DNA of 64,000 nt from Methylobacillus methanolivorans. GTDB lineage: Bacteria > Pseudomonadota > Gammaproteobacteria > Burkholderiales > Methylophilaceae. The stretch is from assembly GCF_020531845.1 (NCBI RefSeq), contig NZ_JAJAVF010000002.1, forward strand, positions 593,543-657,542, given 5' to 3'. The notes under the pieces are model-generated. The model did not search any database and was not told the DNA's origin. It saw only the letters and a list, made by a program, of their open reading frames with translations. The translations under genes and the position numbers were made by a program. This document shows, piece after piece, positions 9,330 to 18,893 of this stretch (the first letter of the stretch is position 1; every line of letters starts with the position of its first letter).

Positions 9330-9845
9330 TTAGTTGATGAGGTCCTTGGCTTCAAGCAAATCTAGCATGGCACGCATGATATGTTTTTGCACCATATTAA
9401 TGGAAATGCCTAATTTCTCAGCTATTTCCTGTTGCGATAATCCTTCGATGCGGAAGAGCAAGAATACTTCCTTGCAGCGTGCCGGCATGTGGTCAATGAT
9501 GTTGAGCAGTGCGGTGAGCCTCTGTTGCATGTCGATGAGGTGTTCGGCAGAGGGCGCTGCTGGTTGATTCAGTTCATGGTTTTCCCCGGTTTCTTCATCC
9601 ACCAAAGGTAAAAAGCGCGATTGCTCCTGATAACCATCAATCAGTAGGTTGCGCACGATGGTGCGCAAATAGGCATGGGGTTGCTCCAGGCGGCCTGGGC
9701 TGCTCGAAATGGCAAAGCGGATCAAGGCATCATGCAATACATCGCATGCGATTCGATGATAGCCCGTGTGACGATAAATGGAGGGGAGCAGATCTGAATA
9801 AGCCCATTGTAAATCGATGCCATGCCAGGTTGGATTGAGTCTCAT
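9330..9845 (-). CDS. ECF-type RNA polymerase sigma factor (FecI-like)
   Basis: 171 aa from the ATG at 9845, matching FecI-group length. Sigma region 2 is near the N-terminus (LLPSIYRHTGYHRIACDVLHD) and region 4 at the C-terminus (CKEVFLLFRIEGLSQQEIAEKLGIS as a helix-turn-helix around residues 120-145). The frame stays open for 61 codons upstream to a TTG at 10028, but those codons run through a near-perfect palindrome and give no sigma-like sequence, so the short start is preferred although its ribosome site is weak. First gene of the sigma-FecR-receptor set; it would direct transcription of the receptor and probably the downstream secretion genes when the receptor is engaged. Confidence 0.9.
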   Translation of the reverse strand: MRLNPTWHGIDLQWAYSDLLPSIYRHTGYHRIACDVLHDALIRFAISSSPGRLEQPHAYLRTIVRNLLIDGYQEQSRFLPLVDEETGENHELNQPAAPSAEHLIDMQQRLTALLNIIDHMPARCKEVFLLFRIEGLSQQEIAEKLGISINMVQKHIMRAMLDLLEAKDLIN

Positions 9846-9983
9846 GCTGATCTGCTCTACAAAAGATAATCTTGTGAGAATAGATAGCAATAAGCGGGCC
9901 TGATACGTCAGTTTTTTGTCAGGTTGCGATATGGCGGGCGATTGCGCCGGTATGGTGATGATTATTGAGCGAGCATTTGGTTG

Positions 9984-10031
9984 TAGTTGGTGGCTGTAAA
10001 CAGCCAATTGGTTGTTTACAGCCACCAACTA
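9984..10031. repeat. 48-bp near-perfect palindrome
   Basis: The 19-nt arm at 9984-10002 (TAGTTGGTGGCTGTAAACA) is repeated exactly as its reverse complement at 10013-10031, and the centre CCAATTGG (10004-10011) is itself palindromic; only one base pair (10003/10012) breaks the symmetry. It lies between the divergent ECF sigma gene and the hydrolase gene at 10101. It has no T-tract, so it is not an ordinary terminator. It could be a protein-binding site or a cruciform-forming element. Confidence 0.8.
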
Positions 10032-10100
10032 TTGGGATTTGCTTAATCTGATAGATGCCATGACATTGCAAAAAGCGTGGCTAAACGGGGATAATCAGTC

Positions 10101-11042
10101 ATGAGCCTTCATTTTGAATCTATATCATTCAGCGGCGTGCAAGCTGGCAAGCGCCTCATCGTATTGGGCGGTGTGCATGGCAATGAGCCGTGTGGCACGA
10201 TGGCGATTCGCAGGGTGATCAGCGACATACAGCGTGGCGAATTGAGCTTGCTTGCTGGCAGCGTCACCTTTGTGCCAGTGTGTAACCCGCTCGCTAGGGC
10301 GCAATATACCCGTGTTGGCGAACGCAACTTAAATCGTAAGCTATTCCCGACCGAGCATCCTCAAGAGTTTGAGGATCATGTTGCCAATTGGCTGTGCCCG
10401 TTGCTGGCTAATCATGATGTGCTACTGGATTTGCATTCCTTCCATACGCCAGGCGAGCCATTTGCGATGCTGGGTCCCAACAATAATCAGGGTAGCCTGG
10501 AGCCTTTTGCTCATGAAGCCGAGGAGGAGGCATTAGCACGGCGACTGGGCGTCAAACTATTTGTGGACGGCTGGTTGGATACTTATGCCAATGGCGTGGC
10601 GCACCGACAAGCCCGGGCGGCTGGTGCGGACGCCGATGTACGCTATGGCGTTGGCACCACGGAGTATATGCGTAGCCAAGGTGGCTATGGCTTGACGCTG
10701 GAATGTGGGCAACATGAGGATGTGTCAGCGCCAGAAGTCGCTTACCAAGCGATTTTGAATACCTTGGCATGGCTGGGACTGAGTGATCAGGCTGTTCCGC
10801 TCGAAACGCCTGGGCGTAGAACCTTGCGTTTATTCGAGGTGGTGGATCGGGATGCACATGCAGACACTTTGGCGCAGGAATGGCGTGGTTTTGAACGACT
10901 GGAGCCTGGTACATTGATAGGCACGCGTGCAGATGGCCGGGAAATTCGAGCGAGGGAAGCTGTCTATATCGTGTTTCCCAATCCAGGGGCGGAACCAGGA
11001 AGTGAATGGTTTTACCTTGCCAAGGAAATTGACCGAGTTTAA
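10101..11042 (+). CDS. Succinylglutamate desuccinylase/aspartoacylase-family zinc hydrolase
   Basis: 313 aa. Members cleave an N-acyl group from an amino acid with a single zinc. The zinc ligands are visible: the HxxE pair in GGVHGNEPCG (His26, Glu29) and the second His in LLDLHSFHTPGE; the likely catalytic glutamate is in GLTLECGQHED. The C-terminal third forms the small domain that closes over the active site in aspartoacylases. Start is ATG with a loosely spaced GGGG upstream. The gene is divergent from the ECF sigma gene and is followed 36 nt later by the YceI gene. The order does not reveal the substrate, and an arginine succinyltransferase operon is not present, so AstE itself is not assured. 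Confidence 0.85.
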   Translation: MSLHFESISFSGVQAGKRLIVLGGVHGNEPCGTMAIRRVISDIQRGELSLLAGSVTFVPVCNPLARAQYTRVGERNLNRKLFPTEHPQEFEDHVANWLCPLLANHDVLLDLHSFHTPGEPFAMLGPNNNQGSLEPFAHEAEEEALARRLGVKLFVDGWLDTYANGVAHRQARAAGADADVRYGVGTTEYMRSQGGYGLTLECGQHEDVSAPEVAYQAILNTLAWLGLSDQAVPLETPGRRTLRLFEVVDRDAHADTLAQEWRGFERLEPGTLIGTRADGREIRAREAVYIVFPNPGAEPGSEWFYLAKEIDRV

Positions 11043-11078
11043 ACATGAATAACAATCAATATAGTAATGGAGATTGAG

Positions 11079-11669
11079 ATGAAAAAGTTTTCTGTAATTG
11101 CCATGGGTATGCTGGGCATGGGGTTGTTGTTTTCTCAGGTCGCTAGTGCAGATTGGACCTTGAATAACGATAGTTCAGTCTTGAATTTTGTATCCATCAA
11201 GAAAAACACCATTGGAGAGGCGCATCGTTTTAACCAACTGGCTGGCACACTCAGCCAGAATGGCGCTTTCAAGGCAACGATTAATCTAGCAAGCGTCAAT
11301 ACCAATATCCCCGTGCGGGATGAGCGCATGAAGAGCATGTTGTTTGATGTTGCCACTTTCCCCCAGGCGGATATTAGCGGTAATGCCGTGAATACATTCA
11401 AGGCACCTGCCGCTGGTGAAGCCAAGATCGAGGCGGTGAAGCTGCAGCTGGTGATCAACGGTAAGACAATTCCTCTGGAAACCAGACTGCGCGTGGTTGG
11501 GCTGGGCAAGCAAGGCTTGCTGGTCAGTACGATAGAGCCTTTATTGCTGGATGCAGCAGCGTTGGGCTACAGCGAAGGTATAGATAAGCTGCGCGAGATC
11601 GCGCAACTTCCTTCTATTAGCACCGTGGTGCCTGTCACTTTTAGCTTGGTCTTTGATCACGCGCATTAA
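11079..11669 (+). CDS. YceI-family periplasmic lipid-binding protein
   Basis: 196 aa from the ATG with GGAG six bases upstream; an ATG four codons earlier lacks a site. A Sec signal peptide (MKKFSVIAMGMLGMG... to ASA) precedes a YceI domain that starts DWTLNNDSSVLNFVSIKK and carries the family pattern VPVRDERM-like (NIPVRDERMKSMLFD) in the second third. YceI proteins form a lipocalin-like barrel that holds an isoprenoid chain. Located between a zinc hydrolase and a DUF748 protein, probably in one transcript. Family sure; ligand unknown. Confidence 0.88.
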   Translation: MKKFSVIAMGMLGMGLLFSQVASADWTLNNDSSVLNFVSIKKNTIGEAHRFNQLAGTLSQNGAFKATINLASVNTNIPVRDERMKSMLFDVATFPQADISGNAVNTFKAPAAGEAKIEAVKLQLVINGKTIPLETRLRVVGLGKQGLLVSTIEPLLLDAAALGYSEGIDKLREIAQLPSISTVVPVTFSLVFDHAH

Positions 11670-11725
11670 CCATGACGGCAAGTCATTAAAATCAATAAGC
11701 TAGCGGACTGGCGAGGAGAGCACTC

Positions 11726-14700
11726 ATGGCTGATAGGAAGATCATTGCAGGAAACGTCTGGCAGGCATTGACTAGCCTACCTTTCCTGATGCTGCTTGGT
11801 TTCTGGGTGTCTTATCTTCTATTTGGCTATTTTGCTGTCAATCCGATTGCGCAGCGTTTGTTGCCTTGGGTGGCTGAAAACAAGCTGACCAGCCGCTTGC
11901 AGGTTGAACGCGTCGATTTTGATCCCTTGCGCCTGGCCGTGACGGTCAAGCAGTTACAGCTCACAACCCCTGAGGGTGCTTCACTTGCTAGTGTTGAGCG
12001 TTTGCATGCTGATCTTGAGTTAAGTGGTTTGTTCCGTTTTGCATGGCGGCTCAAGGATATTCACTTGGCCGCGCCTCATGTCAGCTTTGAGATATTGCCA
12101 GGTGGTGAAAGCAATTGGGCGGCATTGATTGCCAAGCTCAATGAAAAGCCGGATGAGCCCAAGAGCGAGGGCATGGCACGCTTGTTGGTTGACCATATCT
12201 TGATTGAGCGGGGCGATGTTGAGTATGTTGACCGCAATCGACCAGAGGCTTTCCGGGCAGTACTAGAGCCACTGGGGCTGGAGTTGGATGGTTTTTCCAC
12301 ATTGCCGGAAGATCTTGGGGATTACGCTATCTTGGCGAAATTACCTGAGCAGGGCGGCACCCTGAAATGGAAGGGCGAGTTGGGACTCAACCCCGTGGTG
12401 TCTAGTGGCAGGTTTGAGCTGGAAGGTCTCAAGCTTGCCAAGTTACTGGCAGTGTTGCCACCTGATGCCCTGCCGATCAAGCTAGCGTCGGGACAACTCA
12501 AGACCAAGCTGGATTACCAGTTCGCCATCGTGCAGGACAAGCCCGAGGCCACGATCAACAATTTTAGCCTGGTGCTGGATGATGCTGCAGCAATATTGCT
12601 GCAATCGCAAGCACAAGAGGGCAAGCTGGAACTGAAGCAATTGGCAGTTGAGTTGCCCAGTTTGCAGTTCAAGATGCAGGAGCAAGCACAAGTGCAGTTT
12701 GACGCACTCAAGCTTGCATTGGCAGATATCAAGCTAACGCAACATGGTAAGCCTTTGCTGGCGCTGCCATCTATCACGGTAGAGCAAGTGGGCCTGGATT
12801 TGCAGGCACATCAGCTGGATATAGGCAGCCTGGCTGTGGCGCAAGGGCAAGTGAATGCGACACGACTAGGCGATGGTCGTGTCAATTGGCAACAGTTACA
12901 TGCGGCATCAGCGCCGGATGATGGGCAGCCTAGTGCAAGTGAGGATAGTGATCATGCCAGCCCTTATCCATGGAGCATTCATCTCAATCAAGCCAACATC
13001 GATGGCCTCAAGCTGGACTACACAGATGAGACTTTCAAGCAGCCACTGCAAGTTGCAGTTGATAGTTTATCGCTCAAGTTGAAGTTTTCCAGTGAGCAAG
13101 GACAAAGCCGCGTTGAGGAGATTGAGAGCAATATTGGGCCATTCTCGCTACACTCGGGAGCTAATAACAAACCAGTGGCTCATCTTGAGCGCTTGGCTTT
13201 GCAGGGTGGGCAAGTAGATATTGCTGCGCAGAAAGCCAGCCTGGAAGCGCTTATTTTAAAGGGGCTGGGAGCCGATGTGCTACGGGATGCCAAGCAGGTG
13301 AATTGGCAGGCCATTCTGGAGCCAGCGCAGCCCACTGCGCAAGGCCAAGCGCATCAGGCCAAGACAGCACAAGCCAGGCCTGATGTGGAGAAGGGGGCAC
13401 CTTCCTCCTGGGCATTCGACCTCAAGCGTTTTGCGCTGGAAAATGCTGGCCTACACTTCAACGATACAAGCACTAAAACCCCAGTGGCGTTGGATATTGA
13501 GCAGGCTAGCCTGGAAGTCAAGGATGTCAGCCTGGATACCAAGCGTACGCTGCCTGTGAGTGTTGCTTTCAAGGTCAAGCAAGGTGGTAGTTTCAGTGCG
13601 AGTGGCAAGCTGGCACCGGAGCCTATGAGCGGGGATATCAATCTTAAGCTTGCAGGTTTCTCGCTCAAGCCTTTTGCGCCTTACGTCAATCAGTTCGCCA
13701 TGCTCAAGTTGAACAATGGCGCGGTGAGTACGCAAGGTAAGCTTAACCTTAAGCAGGCTGAGCAACTGGCTATGCAATATCAAGGTGGCTTTAGTGTTGA
13801 TCAGCTCGATATCGTGGAAGAGGACACCGGGCAGGCGTTCTTGGGGTGGCGCAGCCTTTCCACCAACAGCCTCAAGCTGGCCTTGGCGCCAGATAGCCTG
13901 CATATTAACGAACTCAAGGTGAACCAGCCGCGTGGCAAGTTCATTATTTATGAAGATCGCACCCTGAATGTCCAACGTATTCTGCGGGAGCAGCCAACCG
14001 GCACAGCGCAGGCTACGCCGGTGCAAGCATCGACAAAAGCTGCCGATCCCTTCCCGGTCGCCATTGAGCGCATTCGCATTGACAATGCCAATCTAGAGTT
14101 TGCCGATTTGTCGCTTACTCCGCAGTTTGGCACGCATATCAACACCTTGTCGGGTGTCATCAATGGTATGTCCACCAAGCCCACTACGACGGCGCAAGTT
14201 GAGCTGGATGGCAAGGTGGATGATTATGGATCTGCGCGCATTCGCGGTTTGGTACAACCATTCCAGGCTACCGAGTTCACTGATCTCAAGTTGATATTCC
14301 GTAACCTGGAAATGAATCGCCTAACGCCATATTCCGGCAAGTTTGCTGGTCGTCGCATCGACTCGGGCAAGCTGTCGGTAGACCTTGAATACAAGATCAA
14401 GAATCGCCAATTGGCCGGGGCGAACAAGTTTATCGTCAACAAGCTCAAGCTGGGCGAGAAAGTGGCGAGCGAGGATGCGGTTAACTTGCCGCTAGACCTG
14501 GCGATTGCGTTGCTTGAGGATAGCAACGGCGTCATTGATCTTGATCTGCCAGTCGCAGGCAGTTTAGATGATCCTGAATTCAGCTATGGCAAAATCGTTT
14601 GGAAGGCGATCGTCAATGTACTGGGTAAGCTGGTGACCTCGCCGTTCCGTGCGTTGGGCAACTTGCTCGGTATTAGCTCGGATAAGCTGGAAGCGTTGGT

Positions 14701-15244
14701 GTTTGATCCAGGTAGTGCTGAACTTGCACCACCAGAACAGGAAAAGCTCAAGGTCATCAGCGAGGCCTTGGCCAAGCGGCCTGCATTGGTATTGCAAGTG
14801 GCTCCAGTGCTTGATGACAAGGCCGATGGTCGTGCCTTGCAGGTGCAGTTTGTGCGTAACCAGGTTGCGGCGAAAATGGGTATCCAGCTACAGCCTGGTG
14901 AAAAGCCGGGGCCAGTTGATACCCACAATAAAAAAGTACGTTCAGCACTGGATAAGCTTGGCAAGGAGCAGTTGGCACCTGAAACCCGTGACAGCATCAA
15001 ACAGGAGAAAGATGACGCTGCTTATTATGAAAAATTGCTAGATGCCCTCAACAAGCAAGCCAAGTTGGAGCCATCGTGGCTTGAGGCGCTGGCAAATGCA
15101 CGTCAGGAGGCTGTGCGGCGCTACCTATTGGAGACATTATCCTTGGATACTGGCAAAGTGCAGGTGAAGCCTTTAAATCGAATCTCGACGGATGAACATG
15201 AGGTCAAGATGCCGCTGGAGCTGGGCGTGGAGCGGAAGGACTAA
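11726..15244 (+). CDS. DUF748 (AsmA-like) membrane-anchored protein
   Basis: 1172 aa. One N-terminal membrane helix (about residues 13-35, LPFLMLLGFWVSYLLFGYF) is followed by a long periplasmic part with repeating beta-strand-rich segments typical of AsmA/DUF748 proteins, which are now thought to span the periplasm and help move lipids to the outer membrane. A Gln/Ala-rich linker near residues 540-560 separates two repeat blocks; the C-terminal part (about 990-1170, FDPGSAELAPPEQEKL) resembles an OmpA-like helical tail. GAGGAGAG precedes the ATG. It follows yceI by 56 nt; both could act on envelope lipids. The family call is firm, the lipid-transport role is from the literature on relatives. 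Confidence 0.88.
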   Translation: MADRKIIAGNVWQALTSLPFLMLLGFWVSYLLFGYFAVNPIAQRLLPWVAENKLTSRLQVERVDFDPLRLAVTVKQLQLTTPEGASLASVERLHADLELSGLFRFAWRLKDIHLAAPHVSFEILPGGESNWAALIAKLNEKPDEPKSEGMARLLVDHILIERGDVEYVDRNRPEAFRAVLEPLGLELDGFSTLPEDLGDYAILAKLPEQGGTLKWKGELGLNPVVSSGRFELEGLKLAKLLAVLPPDALPIKLASGQLKTKLDYQFAIVQDKPEATINNFSLVLDDAAAILLQSQAQEGKLELKQLAVELPSLQFKMQEQAQVQFDALKLALADIKLTQHGKPLLALPSITVEQVGLDLQAHQLDIGSLAVAQGQVNATRLGDGRVNWQQLHAASAPDDGQPSASEDSDHASPYPWSIHLNQANIDGLKLDYTDETFKQPLQVAVDSLSLKLKFSSEQGQSRVEEIESNIGPFSLHSGANNKPVAHLERLALQGGQVDIAAQKASLEALILKGLGADVLRDAKQVNWQAILEPAQPTAQGQAHQAKTAQARPDVEKGAPSSWAFDLKRFALENAGLHFNDTSTKTPVALDIEQASLEVKDVSLDTKRTLPVSVAFKVKQGGSFSASGKLAPEPMSGDINLKLAGFSLKPFAPYVNQFAMLKLNNGAVSTQGKLNLKQAEQLAMQYQGGFSVDQLDIVEEDTGQAFLGWRSLSTNSLKLALAPDSLHINELKVNQPRGKFIIYEDRTLNVQRILREQPTGTAQATPVQASTKAADPFPVAIERIRIDNANLEFADLSLTPQFGTHINTLSGVINGMSTKPTTTAQVELDGKVDDYGSARIRGLVQPFQATEFTDLKLIFRNLEMNRLTPYSGKFAGRRIDSGKLSVDLEYKIKNRQLAGANKFIVNKLKLGEKVASEDAVNLPLDLAIALLEDSNGVIDLDLPVAGSLDDPEFSYGKIVWKAIVNVLGKLVTSPFRALGNLLGISSDKLEALVFDPGSAELAPPEQEKLKVISEALAKRPALVLQVAPVLDDKADGRALQVQFVRNQVAAKMGIQLQPGEKPGPVDTHNKKVRSALDKLGKEQLAPETRDSIKQEKDDAAYYEKLLDALNKQAKLEPSWLEALANARQEAVRRYLLETLSLDTGKVQVKPLNRISTDEHEVKMPLELGVERKD

Positions 15245-15346
15245 CACTGCACTAGCAATGGCACTTCTTCTTGATCATGTGGTCATATCAGGGTAAATAG
15301 CTTGGCTAGCAATGCTTTTTTGAATATCAACCAGGTGGAGATCATC

Positions 15347-15586
15347 ATGAAAGTCGATATCTATAAGAGTGCGACCAGTAGTAATAAATATATCTCGGTG
15401 AGGGCAGGGGCTGATGTTTCCAAGGTGGATGTGTCAGACCCGGATTATGCCAAGTTGATTCACCAGACTTCTGATGTCGAGGTGAACAAAGAGGATAGGC
15501 ACCAAGATTATGATGCCAGCCTGATTATCAAGGATATTGAGCAGCATGGTTATCATCTGCATCATGTGAAGAGGAATTTCAATTGA
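15347..15586 (+). CDS. Small conserved-looking protein of unknown function (79 aa)
   Basis: 79 aa starting at the ATG preceded by GGTGGAG; the frame is open 15 codons further upstream from a TTG without a site. The sequence begins MKVDIYKSATSSNKYISVRAG and is hydrophilic, rich in Asp and Lys, with no membrane helix or signal. It vaguely resembles short DUF6139-type proteins (MxVDIY start), which I cannot verify. It stands alone between the DUF748 gene and a strong bidirectional terminator. Codon use is like its neighbours. Confidence 0.65.
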   Translation: MKVDIYKSATSSNKYISVRAGADVSKVDVSDPDYAKLIHQTSDVEVNKEDRHQDYDASLIIKDIEQHGYHLHHVKRNFN

Positions 15587-15588
15587 TT

Positions 15589-15622
15589 AAATAAAAAGAG
15601 CGGTTAACCGCTCTTTTTATTT
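15589..15622. terminator. Bidirectional terminator, perfect 34-bp palindrome
   Basis: A perfect inverted repeat centred on CGGTTAACCG with A-runs on the left and T-runs on the right, so it works as a rho-independent terminator in both directions. It separates the plus-strand small-protein gene from the convergent ribA gene. Confidence 0.92.
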
Positions 15623-15636
15623 GTGTACTTCGCTAA

Positions 15637-16266
15637 TTACAGCTCGCCAAAATCTGGGCTCTGCATCTCTGCCTGCGAGAAAAAATGCCCTAGTTTGTCG
15701 CGCTTGGTCAGTAGGTATTGCAGGTTATCCTGGTTAGGCTGGATCACCAGTGGAATACGTTCATGAATGGTCAACCCAGCTTGTTGCAGGCTGGATACCT
15801 TCTCTGGATTATTGGTGAGTAGGCGCAAGGAGTGCACGCCCAGATCCTTGAGAATATCTACGGCAGCCGTATAACTACGCTGATCAATCGGTAGACCCAG
15901 ATGCAGATTAGCATCGACAGTATCCAACCCTTGGTCTTGCAGTGCATAGGCGTGGATCTTGTTGGCAAGGCCGATGCCGCGCCCTTCATGTCCCTTGAGA
16001 TACAGCAGAACGCCTTGTCCTGCTTCGGCAATCATGCTTTGTGCCAGCACTAATTGCTCGCCGCAATCACAACGATTAGAAGAGAAAATATCGCCCGTCA
16101 GGCATTCTGAATGCACCCGCACCATGACGTTATCATTATTAAGCACATGGCCTGCCACCAATGCGACATGTTCTTGGCCGCTTTGTATATCGTGATAGAC
16201 ATGGATGATGAATTGACCGTACTTGGTAGGCAGGGTAGAGGAAGAAATTTTACTGATCGTGCTCAT
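15637..16266 (-). CDS. ribA: GTP cyclohydrolase II
   Basis: 209 aa. Opens the imidazole ring of GTP with loss of formate and pyrophosphate, the first step of riboflavin and so FMN/FAD synthesis. The zinc cysteines are in ECLTGDIFSSNRCDCGEQL (Cys55, Cys66, Cys68), and the GTP-binding stretch HEGRGIGLANKIHAYALQD and LLTNNPEKV follow. Length matches stand-alone RibA (about 200 aa), without a fused RibB domain. The start is set at the ATG at 16266, which aligns with known RibA starts; a TTG 11 codons upstream is possible. It lies directly downstream of a sulfur-starvation regulator and beside many FMN-dependent enzymes, though nothing shows it is co-regulated. Confidence 0.95.
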   Translation of the reverse strand: MSTISKISSSTLPTKYGQFIIHVYHDIQSGQEHVALVAGHVLNNDNVMVRVHSECLTGDIFSSNRCDCGEQLVLAQSMIAEAGQGVLLYLKGHEGRGIGLANKIHAYALQDQGLDTVDANLHLGLPIDQRSYTAAVDILKDLGVHSLRLLTNNPEKVSSLQQAGLTIHERIPLVIQPNQDNLQYLLTKRDKLGHFFSQAEMQSPDFGEL

Positions 16267-16404
16267 GTCGAGTAGTGCTATGGTTGAATGCTGCTGCAAA
16301 ATGCAGATAGGCAGATTAAAGTAAATCAGCCCTTGATGCTACCGTTTTATTGGGTGCCGCCGTGCTGTGATGATGCAACGGCGGCTCATCGCTAATATCC
16401 AGGA

Positions 16405-17454
16405 TTATTTCAGCGCAGAAATTGCGCCCATCTTGATCAGCCTTGCCCGCACGATATTGCGGCTGACTCCCAGCAAGCGTGCTGTTTGCACCTGATTATT
16501 GTGGCAATAGTGATAGGCTGTGCGGACGACAGTATCTTCTATATGTTCGTAAAGAGTTTCGTGTCCGGCTTCAAATAGCTGATGCAAGGCATGTTGCAGT
16601 GAGTCGCTACCACCATGGCCATCATGTTCATGGCGGCTGCGGTGGAATAATTGCATGGACGATAGTTGCAAGTCCTCGTTACGCAGCCGGTTGCCCTTGC
16701 AAATCAGCAGTGCATGGTGAATTGCATTTTCTAGTTCGCGGATATTGCCAGGCCATGCGTGTGCAAGCAATTTGCGTTTTGCATCCTCGTCGATTTCTAC
16801 TTCGCCATAGCCGAGGCGGCGGCGGTATTCGCTCACAAAATATTGCGCCAAGGGCAGGATGTCGCCAGGACGGTCACGCAGGGTAGGAATTTCCAGATGT
16901 GCGACGCGCAGGCGGTAGAACAAGTCTTCGCGGAAATGCCCGGCTAATACAGCTTCCTCCAGTCGCACGTTGGTCGCAGCAACCAAGCGTACATCTATTG
17001 GTGTCGGCTTGCGTGCGCCTAAACGCACGACTTCGCGCTCCTGCAATACGCGCAGCAATTTGACCTGGATACTCAAGGGCAAGTCACCAATCTCATCAAG
17101 GAAAATGGTGCCGCCATTGGCAGCCTCGAACCAGCCTGTCTTGGCCGAGAATGCGCCGGTGAATGCGCCTTTTTCATGGCCAAATAGTTCACTTTCTACC
17201 AACGTCTCGGAGAAAGCACCGCAATTGACGGCGACGAAAGGCTTGCCCTTGCGATGGCTGAGATCGTGCACATGGCGGGCGATCAGTTCCTTGCCTGTGC
17301 CGGTTTCTCCAATGATCAGCACATTGGCATCGCTAGGTGCTATTTGCTGAATGCGTGCAAGAAGCGCTAGCGATTTCGGGTCTTCAAACACCTGGGCTGT
17401 GGCACGTATTGAGGTGCTGAGCGACTGGGAGTTGGGTAGGGTTAACAAATTCAT
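16405..17454 (-). CDS. sfnR: Sigma-54-dependent activator, SfnR-like
   Basis: 349 aa from the ATG at 17454, preceded by AGAGGA. An ATG at 17529 overlaps the stop of the upstream gene (ATGA) and would add 25 residues; 17571 would add more. The protein is almost only an AAA+ domain with Walker A GETGTGKE (residues 49-56), the sigma-54-contacting GAFTGA loop (96-101), Walker B TIFLDE (116-121) and a Fis-type helix-turn-helix at the C-terminus ([19 protein letters not shown]). There is no receiver or sensor domain, as in Pseudomonas SfnR, which turns on sulfone use in sulfur starvation and whose own amount is controlled. The order sfnC-like gene then this gene repeats the end of sfnECR. It is the natural activator for the five -24/-12 promoters in this region; that link is inferred. 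Confidence 0.85.
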   Translation of the reverse strand: MNLLTLPNSQSLSTSIRATAQVFEDPKSLALLARIQQIAPSDANVLIIGETGTGKELIARHVHDLSHRKGKPFVAVNCGAFSETLVESELFGHEKGAFTGAFSAKTGWFEAANGGTIFLDEIGDLPLSIQVKLLRVLQEREVVRLGARKPTPIDVRLVAATNVRLEEAVLAGHFREDLFYRLRVAHLEIPTLRDRPGDILPLAQYFVSEYRRRLGYGEVEIDEDAKRKLLAHAWPGNIRELENAIHHALLICKGNRLRNEDLQLSSMQLFHRSRHEHDGHGGSDSLQHALHQLFEAGHETLYEHIEDTVVRTAYHYCHNNQVQTARLLGVSRNIVRARLIKMGAISALK

Positions 17455-17525
17455 GTCGTCCTCTTTCGAGTAAATGCTGTCAAATTCGCGATGGGTCAGT
17501 CCCATATAGTCGTTGTCCAGTAAGT

Positions 17526-18734
17526 TCATGAGTAGAATGTTGGCGTCGGGTACTGTTGTTTCAGTGCCCATTCGCCTAGCTCCTTGATTTTGTAATCGAG
17601 AGGGTCGTGCAATGTGTGGGTACGCAGGTTGCGCCAGTGCCGATCTAGCCTTAGGCCAGCATGGGTGGCGCGCGAGCCAGCCACCTCGAACATGCGGCTG
17701 GTAATGTCTAGCCCGATGCGTGTGGCAATAATCTTGGCTGAGGTGATGTCGATAGCGACTTCACCGCGTTCAGCCTCTGTCAATTGCTCTTGCTTACTCC
17801 ATGCTTCGTCAAATTTGCGGGCAGCGATGTCGGTAAGCACACGTGCGCTTTGCAGGCTCGCCCAGAACTCGCCGTAATGCGCTAGGATGTAAGGATCGTC
17901 CGCTGGGTACTCTTGTCCAGAGCGGTGCCAAGGCCTTGCTTCATTGAGTGTGTAGTGGCGCGCATCGTTGAAGGCACCTTCCGCAATGCCAAGATAGATA
18001 TTTGTCAGGATTAATTGGGCGAGCAATGGGCGCAGGCAAGAGAAGGGTGTGCTGAGCGGCCCAGGGTCAGCCAAAATATCGCTAGCCTCGACACGTACTT
18101 TCTCGAAATTGACGCTGCCGCTATCTGTCTGGCGTTGGCCGATGTTGTGCCAATCCTGCAATACACTGATCCCCGTCCTGCCTGTCGGCAGGGCGGCAAC
18201 AACCAGCTCGCGTGTATCTTGGGCATAGGCAGAAACAATCAACATTTCTGAATCTAGCGCACCAGAGCAAAAACTTTTCTTACCGGAAAATTCATACCAG
18301 TGACCTACGTGCCGACTGATAGTGCGTTCGTCCAATGGATTAAGCGCATTACCCCAAAACCAGTTCAGGCGTGCGGTATGCTCAAACCAAGGCTGCCATT
18401 GGTCCGGGCGGGCGAATAGCCTGATGGTTGCCAGCATGAGGTGATGGAAGGCAAACACATGCGCAATAGAGCTATCTACCTGGGCAAACTCTCGAACGAC
18501 TTGCATGACATCCTGCCAGTTGGCCCCCAGGCCACCTTCATGTTTCGGGATGGATAAAGCGAGTAGGCCACTATGGCGAATCAGGTCACGCTCGGCCTTC
18601 GGTGTGCCACCTGCTTCGTCACGTTCCACAGCGGTGAGGCGGAACTCGGCCACCAGCGCTTGCGTAATATCTCGAATAGATAGCGCTTGCGGCTCTTCGA
18701 TGTTGCCCTGCAGTTTAATATTTGAAATAGCCAA
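17526..18734 (-). CDS. Acyl-CoA dehydrogenase-fold flavin monooxygenase, SfnC/DszC-like (copy 1)
   Basis: 402 aa; the start is a TTG with GGA eight bases upstream. The acyl-CoA dehydrogenase fold is clear (N-terminal helical domain, central beta domain around residues 125-235 with [15 protein letters not shown] and [15 protein letters not shown]-terminal four-helix domain ending [15 protein letters not shown]). Enzymes of this branch (DszC, SfnC) use FMNH2 and oxygen on organosulfur compounds instead of dehydrogenating acyl-CoA. It is strongly similar, over its full length, to the protein encoded at 20269-21477. Transcribed from a sigma-54 promoter at 18768-18783, with the sfnR-like gene immediately downstream. 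The substrate is not known from sequence. Confidence 0.82.
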   Translation of the reverse strand: MAISNIKLQGNIEEPQALSIRDITQALVAEFRLTAVERDEAGGTPKAERDLIRHSGLLALSIPKHEGGLGANWQDVMQVVREFAQVDSSIAHVFAFHHLMLATIRLFARPDQWQPWFEHTARLNWFWGNALNPLDERTISRHVGHWYEFSGKKSFCSGALDSEMLIVSAYAQDTRELVVAALPTGRTGISVLQDWHNIGQRQTDSGSVNFEKVRVEASDILADPGPLSTPFSCLRPLLAQLILTNIYLGIAEGAFNDARHYTLNEARPWHRSGQEYPADDPYILAHYGEFWASLQSARVLTDIAARKFDEAWSKQEQLTEAERGEVAIDITSAKIIATRIGLDITSRMFEVAGSRATHAGLRLDRHWRNLRTHTLHDPLDYKIKELGEWALKQQYPTPTFYS

Positions 18735-18767
18735 AAGTTATATCCGTCAGTTAATTAATAAGGATGT

Positions 18768-18783
18768 AGCAGCTATCGTGCCA
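18768..18783 (-). promoter_or_regulatory. Sigma-54 (-24/-12) promoter of sfnC-like/sfnR unit
   Basis: Minus-strand TGGCACGATAGCTGCT: the -24 GG and -12 GC are ten bases apart, as the consensus TGGCACG-N4-TTGCW requires. It ends 34 nt before the TTG start of the gene at 18734. Confidence 0.75.
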
Positions 18784-18893
18784 AAATTCAGTACAGGGGG
18801 CTGATTGATTTGCTGCTGCCTGGGAAGCAGCCTGCCAGGCCAATCTGGGCTTGGTCCCGAGGAAGAGCTGTTGCTATCTGTATTGTTAACTGT

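Noticed and set aside
9846..10028. N-terminal extension of the ECF sigma gene from a TTG
   Set aside because: No sigma-like sequence, crosses a palindrome, and the shorter start gives the normal family length.
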